Made by a program: the position numbers and the translations under genes
The notes under the pieces: model-generated
The model's database searches: none
The model's input: the letters and a program-made list of their open reading frames with translations, nothing else
Told to the model about the DNA's origin: nothing
Shown: positions 27,187 through 35,787 of the stretch, piece after piece
How the letters are laid out: the number at the start of each line of letters is the position of its first letter
Position numbering within the stretch: the first letter of the stretch is position 1
Origin: Paludibacteraceae bacterium
Lineage (GTDB): Bacteria; Bacteroidota; Bacteroidia; Bacteroidales; Paludibacteraceae
Length of the DNA: 61,547 nucleotides
Direction of reading: 5' to 3'
Assembly: GCA_017478225.1 (NCBI GenBank)
Contig: JAFVDX010000005.1
Span: 1 to 61,547 of the forward strand

Positions 27187-28881
27187 ATGGAAAAACCAGT
27201 AAGTGCTTTCGTGCCAAATTTCCTGCTTGGCGTAGCAGGTGGCATACAATATCTGAAACTTAAGTCAGTGAGTAAAAATCCACGCAAGACAAGTGAAAAT
27301 ACGCTCCGTGGAATATTGAATTATGCTAAAGATACTGTTTACGGTAAAGAACACAATTTTGCATATATTCTTGATGCTAAAGATGATAATGAATTATATG
27401 CTCGTTATCAAGAAGCCGTTAAAGCACAAGATTATGAGGAATTGCGTCCTTATATTGATAGACATAAAAATGGTGAATCGGATATATTATTCCCAGGAAA
27501 ACCTATTATGTATGCCACTACCAGTGGTACAACCAAAGAACCTAAATGGATACCTATAACCGATGTCTATTTGAACTCTGTTTATGGCAAGATGACCAAA
27601 GTTTGGTTGTTCAACTTTATCAAAAACCGTCCAAAAGTATTCACTGGCAAAATCGTAAGTATAGTAGGAAAAGTTATTGAGGGCTATGCTCCCGACGGCA
27701 CAATGTTCGGCTCGGTGAGTGGGGTGACACAACGCGACTGCCCTAAGTTTGTCAAAAAACTCTATGCCTCACCCGCTGATGTATTCTCAATAACTGACTA
27801 TAATGCAAGATACTATGCTATTATGCGTATGGGAATTGAGCGAAACATTACTCTAATCGTTACAGCCAATCCCTCAACGATTGTTGAGATGCAAAATAAT
27901 GTCAATGAGTACTACGATAGTTATGTAGAGGATATTGAGAAAGGTACATTAAACGAAAAACTTAATATCTCAAAAGAAATTCGTGCTGCTATCCAACCAT
28001 ATTTGAAACCCAATCCAGAGCGTGCTGCTGAACTCAGAGCACTCAAAGAGAAATATGGTAGAGTATTGCCTAAACACTATTGGCCTAATCTGCAAATCTT
28101 AAATACATGGAAATGTGGTAACACCAAAGTCTATCTTGATAAGTTCAAAGACTCGTTCCCTGAGCCAATGCTTCATCAGGAATTTGGGTATTTCTCTTCT
28201 GAATGTCGTTTTGGACTTGTACTCGACGATACTAACAATACCGTTCTATTCCCGCATTTCCACTATTATGAATTTATAGCAGAAGAAGATATTGAAAATC
28301 CGAATCCTAAGTTTCTGCAACTACATGAACTTAAGCAAGGTAAGCGCTATTGTCCGTTCGTAACCACCTATGCAGGTTTGTATCGCTATAATATGAACGA
28401 CCTTGTTGAAGTAGGACCTTCATTTGAAAATACACCTACTGTTCACATGATTCAGAAAGTAAACGGCATAGTTACAATGACCGGTGAGAAACTGCACGAA
28501 CGGCAGTTTATAGAGGCTGTGCATGAAGCAGAAAAAGAATTACAAATGCCCGTTAAGTTCTTTGTAGGTTTTGCTGACCTGAGTCTCTCGGCATATCATT
28601 TCTATTATGAATTTGAAGATCTTAATACTACACAAAAGGCTGCAGAATTGTTTACCGACAAAGTGGACGAAGTGCTCCGTGAAGTAAATATCGAGTACAA
28701 AGCGAAACGCGAATCCTTCCGTGTAAAAGATCCTATTACACATCGCTTGCAGCGTGAGTCGTTTGAGAACTTTAAGGCTCAGTGTATTGCTGAAGGAGCA
28801 AGAGACGGACAATTCAAAATGAACCTCTTGATGCAAGATGAAAAAAGGCACCAAAAATTCAAAGGATTAGTAATCGAATAA
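27187..28881 (+). CDS. GH3 (auxin-responsive promoter) family acyl-adenylating enzyme
   Basis: The 564-residue protein matches the bacterial members of the GH3 auxin-responsive family in the ANL adenylate-forming superfamily. Motif 1 is TTSGTTKEPKWIP near residue 113, and motif YRYNMNDLVEVG near 395 fits the second adenylate site (Y-R-x-x-D/G-D). Plant GH3 enzymes join amino acids to acyl acids; the bacterial substrate is unknown. It has no signal peptide. It follows the OmpA-type gene after 4 bp, hence probably co-translated, and a hairpin terminator lies 22 bp after its stop. Confidence 0.88.
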   Translation: MEKPVSAFVPNFLLGVAGGIQYLKLKSVSKNPRKTSENTLRGILNYAKDTVYGKEHNFAYILDAKDDNELYARYQEAVKAQDYEELRPYIDRHKNGESDILFPGKPIMYATTSGTTKEPKWIPITDVYLNSVYGKMTKVWLFNFIKNRPKVFTGKIVSIVGKVIEGYAPDGTMFGSVSGVTQRDCPKFVKKLYASPADVFSITDYNARYYAIMRMGIERNITLIVTANPSTIVEMQNNVNEYYDSYVEDIEKGTLNEKLNISKEIRAAIQPYLKPNPERAAELRALKEKYGRVLPKHYWPNLQILNTWKCGNTKVYLDKFKDSFPEPMLHQEFGYFSSECRFGLVLDDTNNTVLFPHFHYYEFIAEEDIENPNPKFLQLHELKQGKRYCPFVTTYAGLYRYNMNDLVEVGPSFENTPTVHMIQKVNGIVTMTGEKLHERQFIEAVHEAEKELQMPVKFFVGFADLSLSAYHFYYEFEDLNTTQKAAELFTDKVDEVLREVNIEYKAKRESFRVKDPITHRLQRESFENFKAQCIAEGARDGQFKMNLLMQDEKRHQKFKGLVIE

Positions 28882-28903
28882 TCAATAATATCATTAAATA
28901 AAT

Positions 28904-28938
28904 GAAATACCGGCATCGTGAGTGAATGTCGGTATTTC
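28904..28938 (+). terminator. Hairpin after the GH3-family gene
   Basis: A 13-bp stem GAAATACCGGCAT / ATGTCGGTATTTC with one G-T pair and a 9-nt loop. It sits between the GH3-family stop (28881) and the AI-2E permease start (28968), so it probably ends the three-gene transcript, although no long T-run follows. Confidence 0.7.
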
Positions 28939-28967
28939 GTTAATAAAAATCATAAATCTAATATTTT

Positions 28968-30116
28968 ATGTCTCAACCTTATACCTTAGATCGCACTGTT
29001 CGCCTTTGCATTAACATAGCCATTGCTGTGGCGCTGTTTTTTATCACCAAACAACTGAGTGGAGTACTGTTGCCTTTTGTTGTGTCGTGGTTTTTAGCAT
29101 ATTTAATTCATCCCATAGTCAACTTTTTTCAGTATAAATGCCGCATAAAAAATCGTGCCGCATCGGTAATAATAACACTGATCATATTAGTTATACTCAT
29201 TTCTCTGATTGTCTTTGCACTTGGCAAACCGGTAAGCAACGAAATTGCCAAGATGACAGATATTGTTACCGCATATATAAGTGGACTTGATGCTAAAACT
29301 ATTTTACCTGATGCATGGGAAGATGCAATCCGTCGTTGGTTGAGCGAAATAGATTATATGCAGTACCTTACAATAGGTAACATAGAGTCTGTAATAGAAA
29401 AAATCTCACCGTATGTGGGTGGAATATTAGGCGGTTCTGTAAGTTTTGTTAGTTCCCTTTTTGTTATTTTTGTTGGTTTCCTTTATCTTATTTTTATACT
29501 GATTGATTACGAACAAATCAATTCTGGTTTAGTTGAGTATATCCCGACTAAATATCGTGATACCATCTCCGGTATCAAACAAGATTTGGAAAATGGCATG
29601 AATAAGTATTTCCGTGGTCAGGCACTAATCGCTACTTGCGTAGGAATCTTATTCTCTATTGGTTTCCTTATTATGGGACTTCCCCTTGCTATTGTTGTAG
29701 GATTGTTTATCGGACTGCTTAATATGGTGCCTTATCTGCAGGTGGTTGGCATCCCTGTTTGCATGTTGCTTGGAGTACTACAATCTGCTGCAACGGGTAC
29801 TGCCTATTGGATTATTCTACTCGAAATTGCGGCTGTATTTATAGTAGTGCAATCTATTCAGGATATGGTCCTCACACCACTTATTATGGGGAAAACTATA
29901 GGAATGAAACCCGCTGTTATGTTGCTTGCATTGTCTATTTGGGGAAGTTTGTTTGGCGTTGCGGGTATGATTATAGCCCTGCCTATGACAACCGTTATGA
30001 TATCATACTACAAACGATTTATCATTAGCCAAGATGATGAGGACAACAAAGAAGTAGCCGATTCTGCCATTCAACAACCAATTGTAGAAAAGGAAAATAA
30101 TAGTGAAACTGCGTAG
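28968..30116 (+). CDS. AI-2E family transporter (PerM-like)
   Basis: The 382-residue membrane protein has the layout of the AI-2 exporter/PerM family: N-terminal hydrophobic hairpins, a soluble stretch (residues about 100-150) with SNEIAKMTDIV, then GGSVSFVSSLFVIFVGFLYL and the conserved C-terminal segments GLPLAIVVGLFIGLLNMVPYLQ and PLIMGKTIGMKP. These are permeases for small molecules or ions; the substrate is not established from sequence. It is separated from the previous gene by a hairpin and is convergent with the DUF4250 gene. Confidence 0.88.
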   Translation: MSQPYTLDRTVRLCINIAIAVALFFITKQLSGVLLPFVVSWFLAYLIHPIVNFFQYKCRIKNRAASVIITLIILVILISLIVFALGKPVSNEIAKMTDIVTAYISGLDAKTILPDAWEDAIRRWLSEIDYMQYLTIGNIESVIEKISPYVGGILGGSVSFVSSLFVIFVGFLYLIFILIDYEQINSGLVEYIPTKYRDTISGIKQDLENGMNKYFRGQALIATCVGILFSIGFLIMGLPLAIVVGLFIGLLNMVPYLQVVGIPVCMLLGVLQSAATGTAYWIILLEIAAVFIVVQSIQDMVLTPLIMGKTIGMKPAVMLLALSIWGSLFGVAGMIIALPMTTVMISYYKRFIISQDDEDNKEVADSAIQQPIVEKENNSETA

Positions 30117-30133
30117 GAATAGGTAATATAATT

Positions 30134-30340
30134 CTACTTTATTTCATCGTATCCTATAGGTCGGAATTGTTTTTGCTGAGTGCTATACACAAACCCGTTC
30201 CTATAAAGATAACTTTTTAGTTTTTGTATATCTTCTGAATAACAATAGCATAATTCTTCCAAGGTGTCGAACTCTTCATCTCTTAGTAGCATGTTGATGC
30301 TCGACACCAGTATTGCGGGGGTATGTGGCAAATGGTCCAT
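30134..30340 (-). CDS. DUF4250 family small protein
   Basis: The 68-residue protein MDHLPHTPAILVSSINMLLR has the pattern of DUF4250: an N-terminal PxxPxxLxSxxNxxLRDE-like stretch (here LLRDEEFDTLEELC) and a C-terminal GFVYSTQQKQFR. It is a small helical, HTH-like protein of unknown role. It ends 17 bp from the convergent permease gene. Confidence 0.78.
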   Translation of the reverse strand: MDHLPHTPAILVSSINMLLRDEEFDTLEELCYCYSEDIQKLKSYLYRNGFVYSTQQKQFRPIGYDEIK

Positions 30341-30418
30341 GTTTAATTGATTCTTAGCGCTCTTATTCCTACAACCTCTTGTTCAAAATCGGTCTGATGA
30401 ACGATTCTTATGAAAATA

Positions 30419-30658
30419 TCAGTTTGCTAAGATTTCTAATGCTGAATTGATATCTTCTAAAAAGTGTTGGTGGTTCTTCAAGAAATCTTCCTTATCATTA
30501 GCAAGGAAGTTGTATAATTGTTGGTCTATATGTTCTACAAATTCAGCCACAGCCATTTCAATATCATCTTTTTGCCAATCCATATTGGAATGTACATATA
30601 CTTGTTTCTTTTGATGAAGAAAACAATATGCAATTTCTTTTGCTTGCCTGGTAATCAT
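30419..30658 (-). CDS. Small hypothetical protein
   Basis: The 79-residue protein (MITRQAKEIAYCFLHQKK...) is acidic and helical with no signal peptide or known motif. It lies between the DUF4250 and GT2 genes on the same strand with gaps of 78 and 34 bp. Gene-like spacing and strand are the main support. Confidence 0.55.
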   Translation of the reverse strand: MITRQAKEIAYCFLHQKKQVYVHSNMDWQKDDIEMAVAEFVEHIDQQLYNFLANDKEDFLKNHQHFLEDINSALEILAN

Positions 30659-30692
30659 TGTATCTTTATTTCTGTTGATATATTCAAATTTC

Positions 30693-31412
30693 TTATCTAT
30701 TAAGCAGAAAATGCAAGTGTAATCTCAATAGTGTATATAGAGCCACAAAACTAATTCTTATATTCTTTGTGTTTTTAATTTTTGTCCACAAAAAATCATA
30801 TAATAATGTAGTATTGCGTTTTGTGGAAGTGGTTGAGCGTGGATTTAGACGATAGTAGTATCCCATATAATCAATCAAGCGAATTTTCGGGTTCCTTTCC
30901 CATATTTCAACCGACATCATAACATCCTCATAAACTTGTCCTTCAATAAATCTAATGTGATTAGTATCAATAAATTGTTTCTTTATCAGTCTGCACCACA
31001 TAGATGTAAAATTATATTTGCAGTGTGCAGTGGCTTGTTTTATAATTTTGCCGTTATTGGTTATTCGTTTGTAACCACATTGAACAATATCATTATCTTT
31101 TATCTCTCTTACAAGGGTACTTATAAAATCATGATTTATATAGTCATCTGCATCAACAAAAGATATGTATTCTCCCCGAGCAATGTCTAATCCAAGATTC
31201 CTTGCAGCCGATTGGCCATGATGCCCTTGAGACTTAAGGACGATTCTGCTATCTGACCGAGCATATTCACTCGCTATCTCGTAGGAACCATCCGTGGAGC
31301 CATCGTCTATTAACAATATCTCAAGGTCTGAAAAATCTTGTTTGACAACCGAATCCAAACACTCACGGAGATATTGCTTAGAATTATATATAGGTATGAT
31401 TACCGAAACCAT
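30693..31412 (-). CDS. GT2 family glycosyltransferase
   Basis: The 239-residue protein has the GT-A fold of family GT2: VSVIIPIYNSKQYLRECLDS at the start, LLIDDGSTDGS near 35, and the DXD-type SFVDADDYI near 83 that binds metal and sugar nucleotide. It is shorter than many GT2 enzymes and has no membrane segments apart from a weakly hydrophobic C-terminus. It probably adds sugars to a surface glycan; the acceptor is unknown. It is transcribed away from ruvC, whose promoter lies in the 75-bp gap. Confidence 0.9.
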   Translation of the reverse strand: MVSVIIPIYNSKQYLRECLDSVVKQDFSDLEILLIDDGSTDGSYEIASEYARSDSRIVLKSQGHHGQSAARNLGLDIARGEYISFVDADDYINHDFISTLVREIKDNDIVQCGYKRITNNGKIIKQATAHCKYNFTSMWCRLIKKQFIDTNHIRFIEGQVYEDVMMSVEIWERNPKIRLIDYMGYYYRLNPRSTTSTKRNTTLLYDFLWTKIKNTKNIRISFVALYTLLRLHLHFLLNR

Positions 31413-31452
31413 TACTAATTATTATCTAATACATTGCAAAATTATAAATTAT

Positions 31453-31483
31453 TTGTCAAATACAAAAATATAGTGTAATTTTG
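31453..31483 (+). promoter_or_regulatory. Promoter of ruvC, apparently leaderless
   Basis: TTG at 31453-31455, 20 nt, TAATTTTG at 31476-31483, a perfect match to the Bacteroidetes consensus. The ruvC ATG starts only 4 nt after the -7 box (31488), so the predicted transcription start is at or within a base of the start codon. Confidence 0.8.
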
Positions 31484-31487
31484 CACT

Positions 31488-32063
31488 ATGATAGATCGTT
31501 TAGTTAAACACCATACTATTCTTGGAATTGACCCCGGAACTACTGTTATGGGCTGGGCTCTGCTGCAAACAGAAGGTAGTAGAGCACAACTGATTGATTT
31601 GGGAATACTCGATTTGCATAAAATAGAAAATCACTACGAGAAATTACAAAAAATACTCTTTTTTATAGAAGAGATTATAGATAAGTACGAGCCTACAGAA
31701 TTTGCTATAGAAACTCAATTTGTTGACAAAAATGTACAAACTATGCTTAAGTTGGCGCATGGTCAAGGAGTGGCTATAGCGGCGGCCTTGAGCAAAGACT
31801 TGCCAATAAATGAATATTCACCAATGAAAATAAAAATGGCTATTACAGGCAACGGACATGCAACTAAAGAACAAGTTGCCGGCATGCTGCAGCGATTTCT
31901 GCACATACCTCAAGAGATGATGCCTAATAAATTGGATGCTACTGATGCCCTTGCTATCGCCTATTGCCATTATCTGCAACTCGGCTCGCCACTTGGCTCT
32001 GATGTCAAATACAAAGGATGGGCTGATTTTGTGAAGCGAAATCCACAAAAAATAAAGAAATAA
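31488..32063 (+). CDS. ruvC: Holliday junction endonuclease RuvC
   Basis: The 191-residue resolvase cleaves Holliday junctions together with RuvAB. Catalytic acidic residues are visible: D15 in LGIDPGTTVMGWAL, E75 in FAIETQFV, and D150/D153 in NKLDATDALAIAYCH. Length is usual for the family. No other ATG lies before the catalytic D15, so the start at 31488 is secure even though it is almost on top of the predicted transcription start. It is convergent with the small Cys-rich gene and shares a terminator with it. Confidence 0.96.
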   Translation: MIDRLVKHHTILGIDPGTTVMGWALLQTEGSRAQLIDLGILDLHKIENHYEKLQKILFFIEEIIDKYEPTEFAIETQFVDKNVQTMLKLAHGQGVAIAAALSKDLPINEYSPMKIKMAITGNGHATKEQVAGMLQRFLHIPQEMMPNKLDATDALAIAYCHYLQLGSPLGSDVKYKGWADFVKRNPQKIKK

Positions 32064-32079
32064 CCACGGTTATTTCTTT
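32054..32079. terminator. Bidirectional terminator shared by ruvC and the small Cys-rich gene
   Basis: Near-perfect palindrome: AAAGAAATAACC (32054-32065) and GGTTATTTCTTT (32068-32079), followed on the plus strand by a T-rich run. The TAA of ruvC (32061-32063) and the TAA of the minus-strand gene (32072-32070) lie inside the two arms. Confidence 0.85.
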
Positions 32080-32228
32080 GTTTTTTTGCAATTTGTTATT
32101 AGCGGACAATCTATGCACCCATTGTCTTTTTTGCAATTATCGGGACTCTTCCATCTGACATATATTTGCCATATTATGCCGACTATTGCAATGGCGATAA
32201 TAGTATATGCTAATATCTCTTGCCACAT
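32070..32228 (-). CDS. Small Cys-rich membrane protein (FeoB-associated type)
   Basis: This 52-residue gene is easy to miss because of its length. It starts at the ATG at 32228-32226 and reads MWQEILAYTIIAIAIVGIIW, one transmembrane helix, then a basic tail with four cysteines in the pattern C-x5-C-x2-C-x5-C (DNCKKDNGCIDCPLITNCKK). This is the layout of the FeoB-associated Cys-rich membrane proteins, which may bind metal, although no feoB is in the window. It follows rsmD by 4 nt (TAA then TAAG then ATG), so it is probably the last gene of that unit. Confidence 0.72.
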   Translation of the reverse strand: MWQEILAYTIIAIAIVGIIWQIYVRWKSPDNCKKDNGCIDCPLITNCKKTKK

Positions 32229-32232
32229 CTTA

Positions 32233-32763
32233 TTACCTGAAAAACGAGAAATTCACACTCCCATAGTGCCTATGCTCTACAAAATGCTCATGAGCCGAAA
32301 AATCATCTTTATCTGAGTGTTCAAGAACAAACCACCCATCTTTCTTTAATAAATCATGCTCAAAAATCAAATCAGGTATCAGTGGTAATTCAATCATAGA
32401 GTAGGGGGGATCAGCATAAATAAAATCATATTTTATTTTGCATGTGTTGATATATTTCAGTGCATCCCCTCTAATCAACTGCAAATTTCTAATTCCTAAC
32501 TGCTTTGAGAGCGAAATAATAAAGTTTTGCTGTTGATGCGCCAATTCCACTGCCGTCACATCTCTTGCACCTCTTGATACAAATTCAAAAGATATACTTC
32601 CTGTACCGGCAAACAAGTCCAGCATACTGACACCTTCAAAAGACATACGATTTTGCAAAAGATTGAAAAGACTCTCTTTTGCAAAATCGGTAGTCGGTCG
32701 GGCTGTTATATTCTTAGGCGGAGAAAACCTGCGCCCACGATATGTCCCTGATATTATTCTCAC
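32233..32763 (-). CDS. rsmD: 16S rRNA (guanine966-N2)-methyltransferase
   Basis: The 176-residue SAM-dependent enzyme methylates G966 of 16S rRNA. The start MRIISGTYRGRRFSPPK is typical, MLDLFAGTGSISFE (about 62-75) is the SAM-binding motif I, and DFIYADPPYS carries the catalytic DPPY motif. It lies 3 bp after the 227-residue gene and 4 bp before the small Cys-rich gene on the same strand. Confidence 0.95.
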   Translation of the reverse strand: MRIISGTYRGRRFSPPKNITARPTTDFAKESLFNLLQNRMSFEGVSMLDLFAGTGSISFEFVSRGARDVTAVELAHQQQNFIISLSKQLGIRNLQLIRGDALKYINTCKIKYDFIYADPPYSMIELPLIPDLIFEHDLLKKDGWFVLEHSDKDDFSAHEHFVEHRHYGSVNFSFFR

Positions 32764-32766
32764 TTA

Positions 32767-33450
32767 TTATTCCCAGTTGCCGGCATTGTTGTTTGGCTCT
32801 ACTATAGAACCTACTTTCAAACCCGGATAGTGTTCCAATTTCTCTTCCTTATCAATCAGGTTGATACGCTCTTGCTCGTCCAAGTCGCCTAAATAAGTAT
32901 TAAAGTGAGCGCGTGCCTCAAACAATGGTACCTTAATGCCCTTTGATGTAGTGTAGTTATTATCAACCTCTACCTCATAGCGAACCTTGTCTGTATAAGG
33001 AATATATATAATCTGCTCAATACTATTTTCATCATACTCGCCTTTATATAGCGACTGTATCAAATTAGTGTATATAGTATCGCGGCGGAAACCCTGAAGA
33101 CCATTCTTCTCTATCTCCTTCTGATTGCCTTTCTGAATAATCTTCACTGCTTTTTGCTCTGTCATACCTGCCTCAAGTTGAGCATCGGTCAAAGCACCCT
33201 CTTTCAATACTTCTTTCTTCTTTGCCGTCTTCAAGAACAACAGCAATGAATCCAAATCGGCTGTAAATCTGCCGTTCTGCAATTTGAACTCCACCTCTGC
33301 AGTACGGATATTTACCAAATTCTTAATCACTGCACCCTCGCGGGCATTACGTTTCTCTTCAAAACGAATAGGTGTAACAACACTCATTACACAAAGATAA
33401 GTAAGTAAGCAGATTGCTACACCAAGCAAAATACGAATTGTTGTTTTCAT
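32767..33450 (-). CDS. Membrane-anchored hypothetical protein
   Basis: The 227-residue protein has one N-terminal hydrophobic segment (IRILLGVAICLLTYLCVMSVV) without a clear cleavage site, then a long soluble part. The stretch AVIKNLVNIRTAEVEFKLQNGRFTADLDSLLLFL resembles the alpha-1 and early loop region of pilin-like proteins, in which a short sample of conserved A-x-x-x-x-F/Y-x-x-x-N-G-x-F-x-x-x-L is common. Function is unknown. It heads the unit with rsmD. A TAAATTTG box lies about 90 bp upstream. Confidence 0.68.
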   Translation of the reverse strand: MKTTIRILLGVAICLLTYLCVMSVVTPIRFEEKRNAREGAVIKNLVNIRTAEVEFKLQNGRFTADLDSLLLFLKTAKKKEVLKEGALTDAQLEAGMTEQKAVKIIQKGNQKEIEKNGLQGFRRDTIYTNLIQSLYKGEYDENSIEQIIYIPYTDKVRYEVEVDNNYTTSKGIKVPLFEARAHFNTYLGDLDEQERINLIDKEEKLEHYPGLKVGSIVEPNNNAGNWE

Positions 33451-33540
33451 AATATTTAGTTTAATTAAATTCTTTACCTTCCAACATATCCTCTCATTTA
33501 CATCATATCACCACAATACTCAACCCCACTTTTCAGCGTG

Positions 33541-33569
33541 CAAATTTACAAATAATTTCTCAAACACAA
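33541..33569 (-). promoter_or_regulatory. Possible promoter of the 227-residue gene and rsmD
   Basis: Minus-strand TAAATTTG (33548-33541) with TTG 18 nt upstream, one or two nt short of the usual spacing. It is back-to-back with the relA promoter. Confidence 0.5.
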
Positions 33570-33598
33570 TATATAATCTCTAAAAAATTATGTTTTTT

Positions 33599-33628
33599 TT
33601 GTAATTTAATAGAAAATCTATACCTTTG
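33599..33628 (+). promoter_or_regulatory. Promoter of relA
   Basis: TTG at 33599-33601, 19 nt, TACCTTTG at 33621-33628. The predicted leader is about 15 nt before the ATG at 33648. Confidence 0.78.
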
Positions 33629-33647
33629 TCCCCAAATATATAGGGTT

Positions 33648-35771
33648 ATGTATAGTTTGATTGATTCTCTAAAAAATAAGTTTAACATCGAATTTACTCC
33701 TCAAGAAAATGAACTTATCTTGAAACAAGAATTTGATGAAATAAGTTCAGCGAAAGTACTCCAAGAAATTGATATTGCTATCAATGAAATAGGTCTCGGA
33801 AAACCTGCCGCCTTGGCTATCCTCTTAGAAAATTCCAATATACAGGATGTCGAAAAAGTGTGCGAAGAACAGATAATAATAATTATTAAAGGGCTTCGCA
33901 GGGTGGCAGAACTCTATAATATAAATACATCCTTAGAAACAGAAAATTTCAGGCAACTCTTGCTTACTCTCGCTGAAGATGTTCGTGTAGTGCTGATTAT
34001 CATTGCACAAAGAGCCGCGTTGATGCGAGCACTCAACTCACAAGGTGATTCTGAATATAGGCGAAAAATAGCAAATGAGACGTCTTTTCTCTACACTCCT
34101 CTTGCTCATAGATTAGGATTATACACTATAAAAACTGAGTTTGAAGACCTCGCCCTAAAATATACTCAGTATGATACATACAAGGCTATTGCTCAAGCAC
34201 TAAACGAGAAAAAACAAGAACGAGATAGATATATTGACTCTTTTATTAGTCCTCTTAAACAAAAATTAGAAGAGGCAGGATTCAAATTCTCTATCAAAGG
34301 CAGAACCAAGTCGATAAATTCTATCTACCGCAAGATGCAAAAGCAACAAACAGATGTAGAACATATATATGATTTGTTTGCTATCAGAATAATTCTTGAC
34401 AGTCAACCTGAAAAAGAAAAAGCCGAGTGTTGGCAGGTGTATTCTATCATTGCCGATATGTATCAGCCCAATCCCAAACGGTTGCGTGATTGGCTGACTA
34501 TTCCTAAATCAAATGGTTATGAATCATTACATACCACAGTTCTTGGACCTGAACAAAAATGGGTGGAGGTGCAAATTCGCACACGCCGTATGGATGAAAT
34601 AGCAGAGAAAGGTGTGGCTGCACATTGGAGATACAAAGGTATCAAGTCAGATAGTGAGTCAATGGACGACTTCTTGAAGAATGTAAGAGAAATGCTTGAA
34701 AACCCTAACATCGAGACCAAAGATGCTATACAAGATTTCAAACTTAATTTCTACGATCAAGAGGTGTTTGTCTTCACTCCTAATGGCGATTTGCATAAAT
34801 TGCCTAAGGGAGCAACTGTGCTTGATTTTGCTTTTGCAATTCACACAAGTATAGGTACACATTGCGTGGGTGGTAAAATTGGCGGAAGAAATGTTCCTAT
34901 AAAACATATACTTAGGAATGGTGATCAAGTGGAAATTCTTACTTCGCCTCAACAAAGACCTAATCAGTCTTGGTTGCAAATTGTATGCACCTCTAAGGCA
35001 AGAAACAAAATTCGTCAGTCTATTAAAGAAAACGAATACAAAGAAGCGGCTGATGGACGAGAACTGATTGAGCGAAGACTCAAGAATTGGAAACTCGATT
35101 TTGATGAAGGAGACCTGTCTCGTTTGGCTAAGAAACTTGGTTATAAGTCGCTCAGTTACCTCTATCAGGCTATCTCTCAAGGCAAAGAAGATATTTTGCA
35201 TTTCCGTACTGCTTATCAGGAAATGCTTGCTTCTCATACTCCAACACCGGTTGACCCGCAAACTATTTCCGCTGCCAATTTCGTTGCTCCAACGCAAGAT
35301 GTCAACGAACATACAAAAAACGATGTATTGGTTATTGATAAAAATCTCAATAATCTTGATTATAAACTGGCCAAGTGTTGTAATCCTATTTATGGAGACG
35401 AAGTGTTCGGATTTGTAAGCACCGGGAATGGTATTAAAATTCACCGTCAGGATTGCCCTAATGCAGCTCAGATGCGTGAGCGTTTTCCATATCGTATAGT
35501 TCCTGCGCGTTGGTCAGGTAAGGCAGTTGGACAGCAATATCCCATTACTCTTCGAGTAGTTGGTAATGATGATATCGGCATCGTAACTAATATCACATCT
35601 ATTATCAACAAAGAAACAGGTGTACTGCTGCGTACTATCTCTATTGATTCGCATGACGGCCTCTTCGAAGGGCATCTCACCTTGCTCGTTAATGATTTGC
35701 AACAACTTGAGCAAATACGCAAGAAACTATCTACTGTCAGAGGAGTTAAATCGTGTACAAGACAAATGTGA
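33648..35771 (+). CDS. relA: RelA/SpoT-family (p)ppGpp synthetase with degenerate hydrolase domain
   Basis: The 707-residue protein has the long RSH layout. Synthetase motifs are intact: GRTKSINSIYRKM, YDLFAIRIIL, and WVEVQIRTRRMDEIAEKGVAAHW. A TGS domain (VFVFTPNGDLHKLPKGATVLDFAFA, about 365-425) and a C-terminal ACT domain (about 630-705) follow. The N-terminal hydrolase region lacks the HD motif: where bifunctional members have ALLHD, this one reads ALAILLENSN. It should therefore make but not degrade (p)ppGpp, as RelA-type enzymes do, and a separate bifunctional homologue is expected elsewhere. A SusC-type gene begins 16 bp after its stop. Confidence 0.92.
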   Translation: MYSLIDSLKNKFNIEFTPQENELILKQEFDEISSAKVLQEIDIAINEIGLGKPAALAILLENSNIQDVEKVCEEQIIIIIKGLRRVAELYNINTSLETENFRQLLLTLAEDVRVVLIIIAQRAALMRALNSQGDSEYRRKIANETSFLYTPLAHRLGLYTIKTEFEDLALKYTQYDTYKAIAQALNEKKQERDRYIDSFISPLKQKLEEAGFKFSIKGRTKSINSIYRKMQKQQTDVEHIYDLFAIRIILDSQPEKEKAECWQVYSIIADMYQPNPKRLRDWLTIPKSNGYESLHTTVLGPEQKWVEVQIRTRRMDEIAEKGVAAHWRYKGIKSDSESMDDFLKNVREMLENPNIETKDAIQDFKLNFYDQEVFVFTPNGDLHKLPKGATVLDFAFAIHTSIGTHCVGGKIGGRNVPIKHILRNGDQVEILTSPQQRPNQSWLQIVCTSKARNKIRQSIKENEYKEAADGRELIERRLKNWKLDFDEGDLSRLAKKLGYKSLSYLYQAISQGKEDILHFRTAYQEMLASHTPTPVDPQTISAANFVAPTQDVNEHTKNDVLVIDKNLNNLDYKLAKCCNPIYGDEVFGFVSTGNGIKIHRQDCPNAAQMRERFPYRIVPARWSGKAVGQQYPITLRVVGNDDIGIVTNITSIINKETGVLLRTISIDSHDGLFEGHLTLLVNDLQQLEQIRKKLSTVRGVKSCTRQM

Positions 35772-35787
35772 TATAGACTAATATACA

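Noticed and set aside
34659..35444. 261-residue minus-strand open frame opposite relA
   Set aside because: It lies entirely opposite conserved RelA synthetase and TGS coding sequence and has no recognisable domain.
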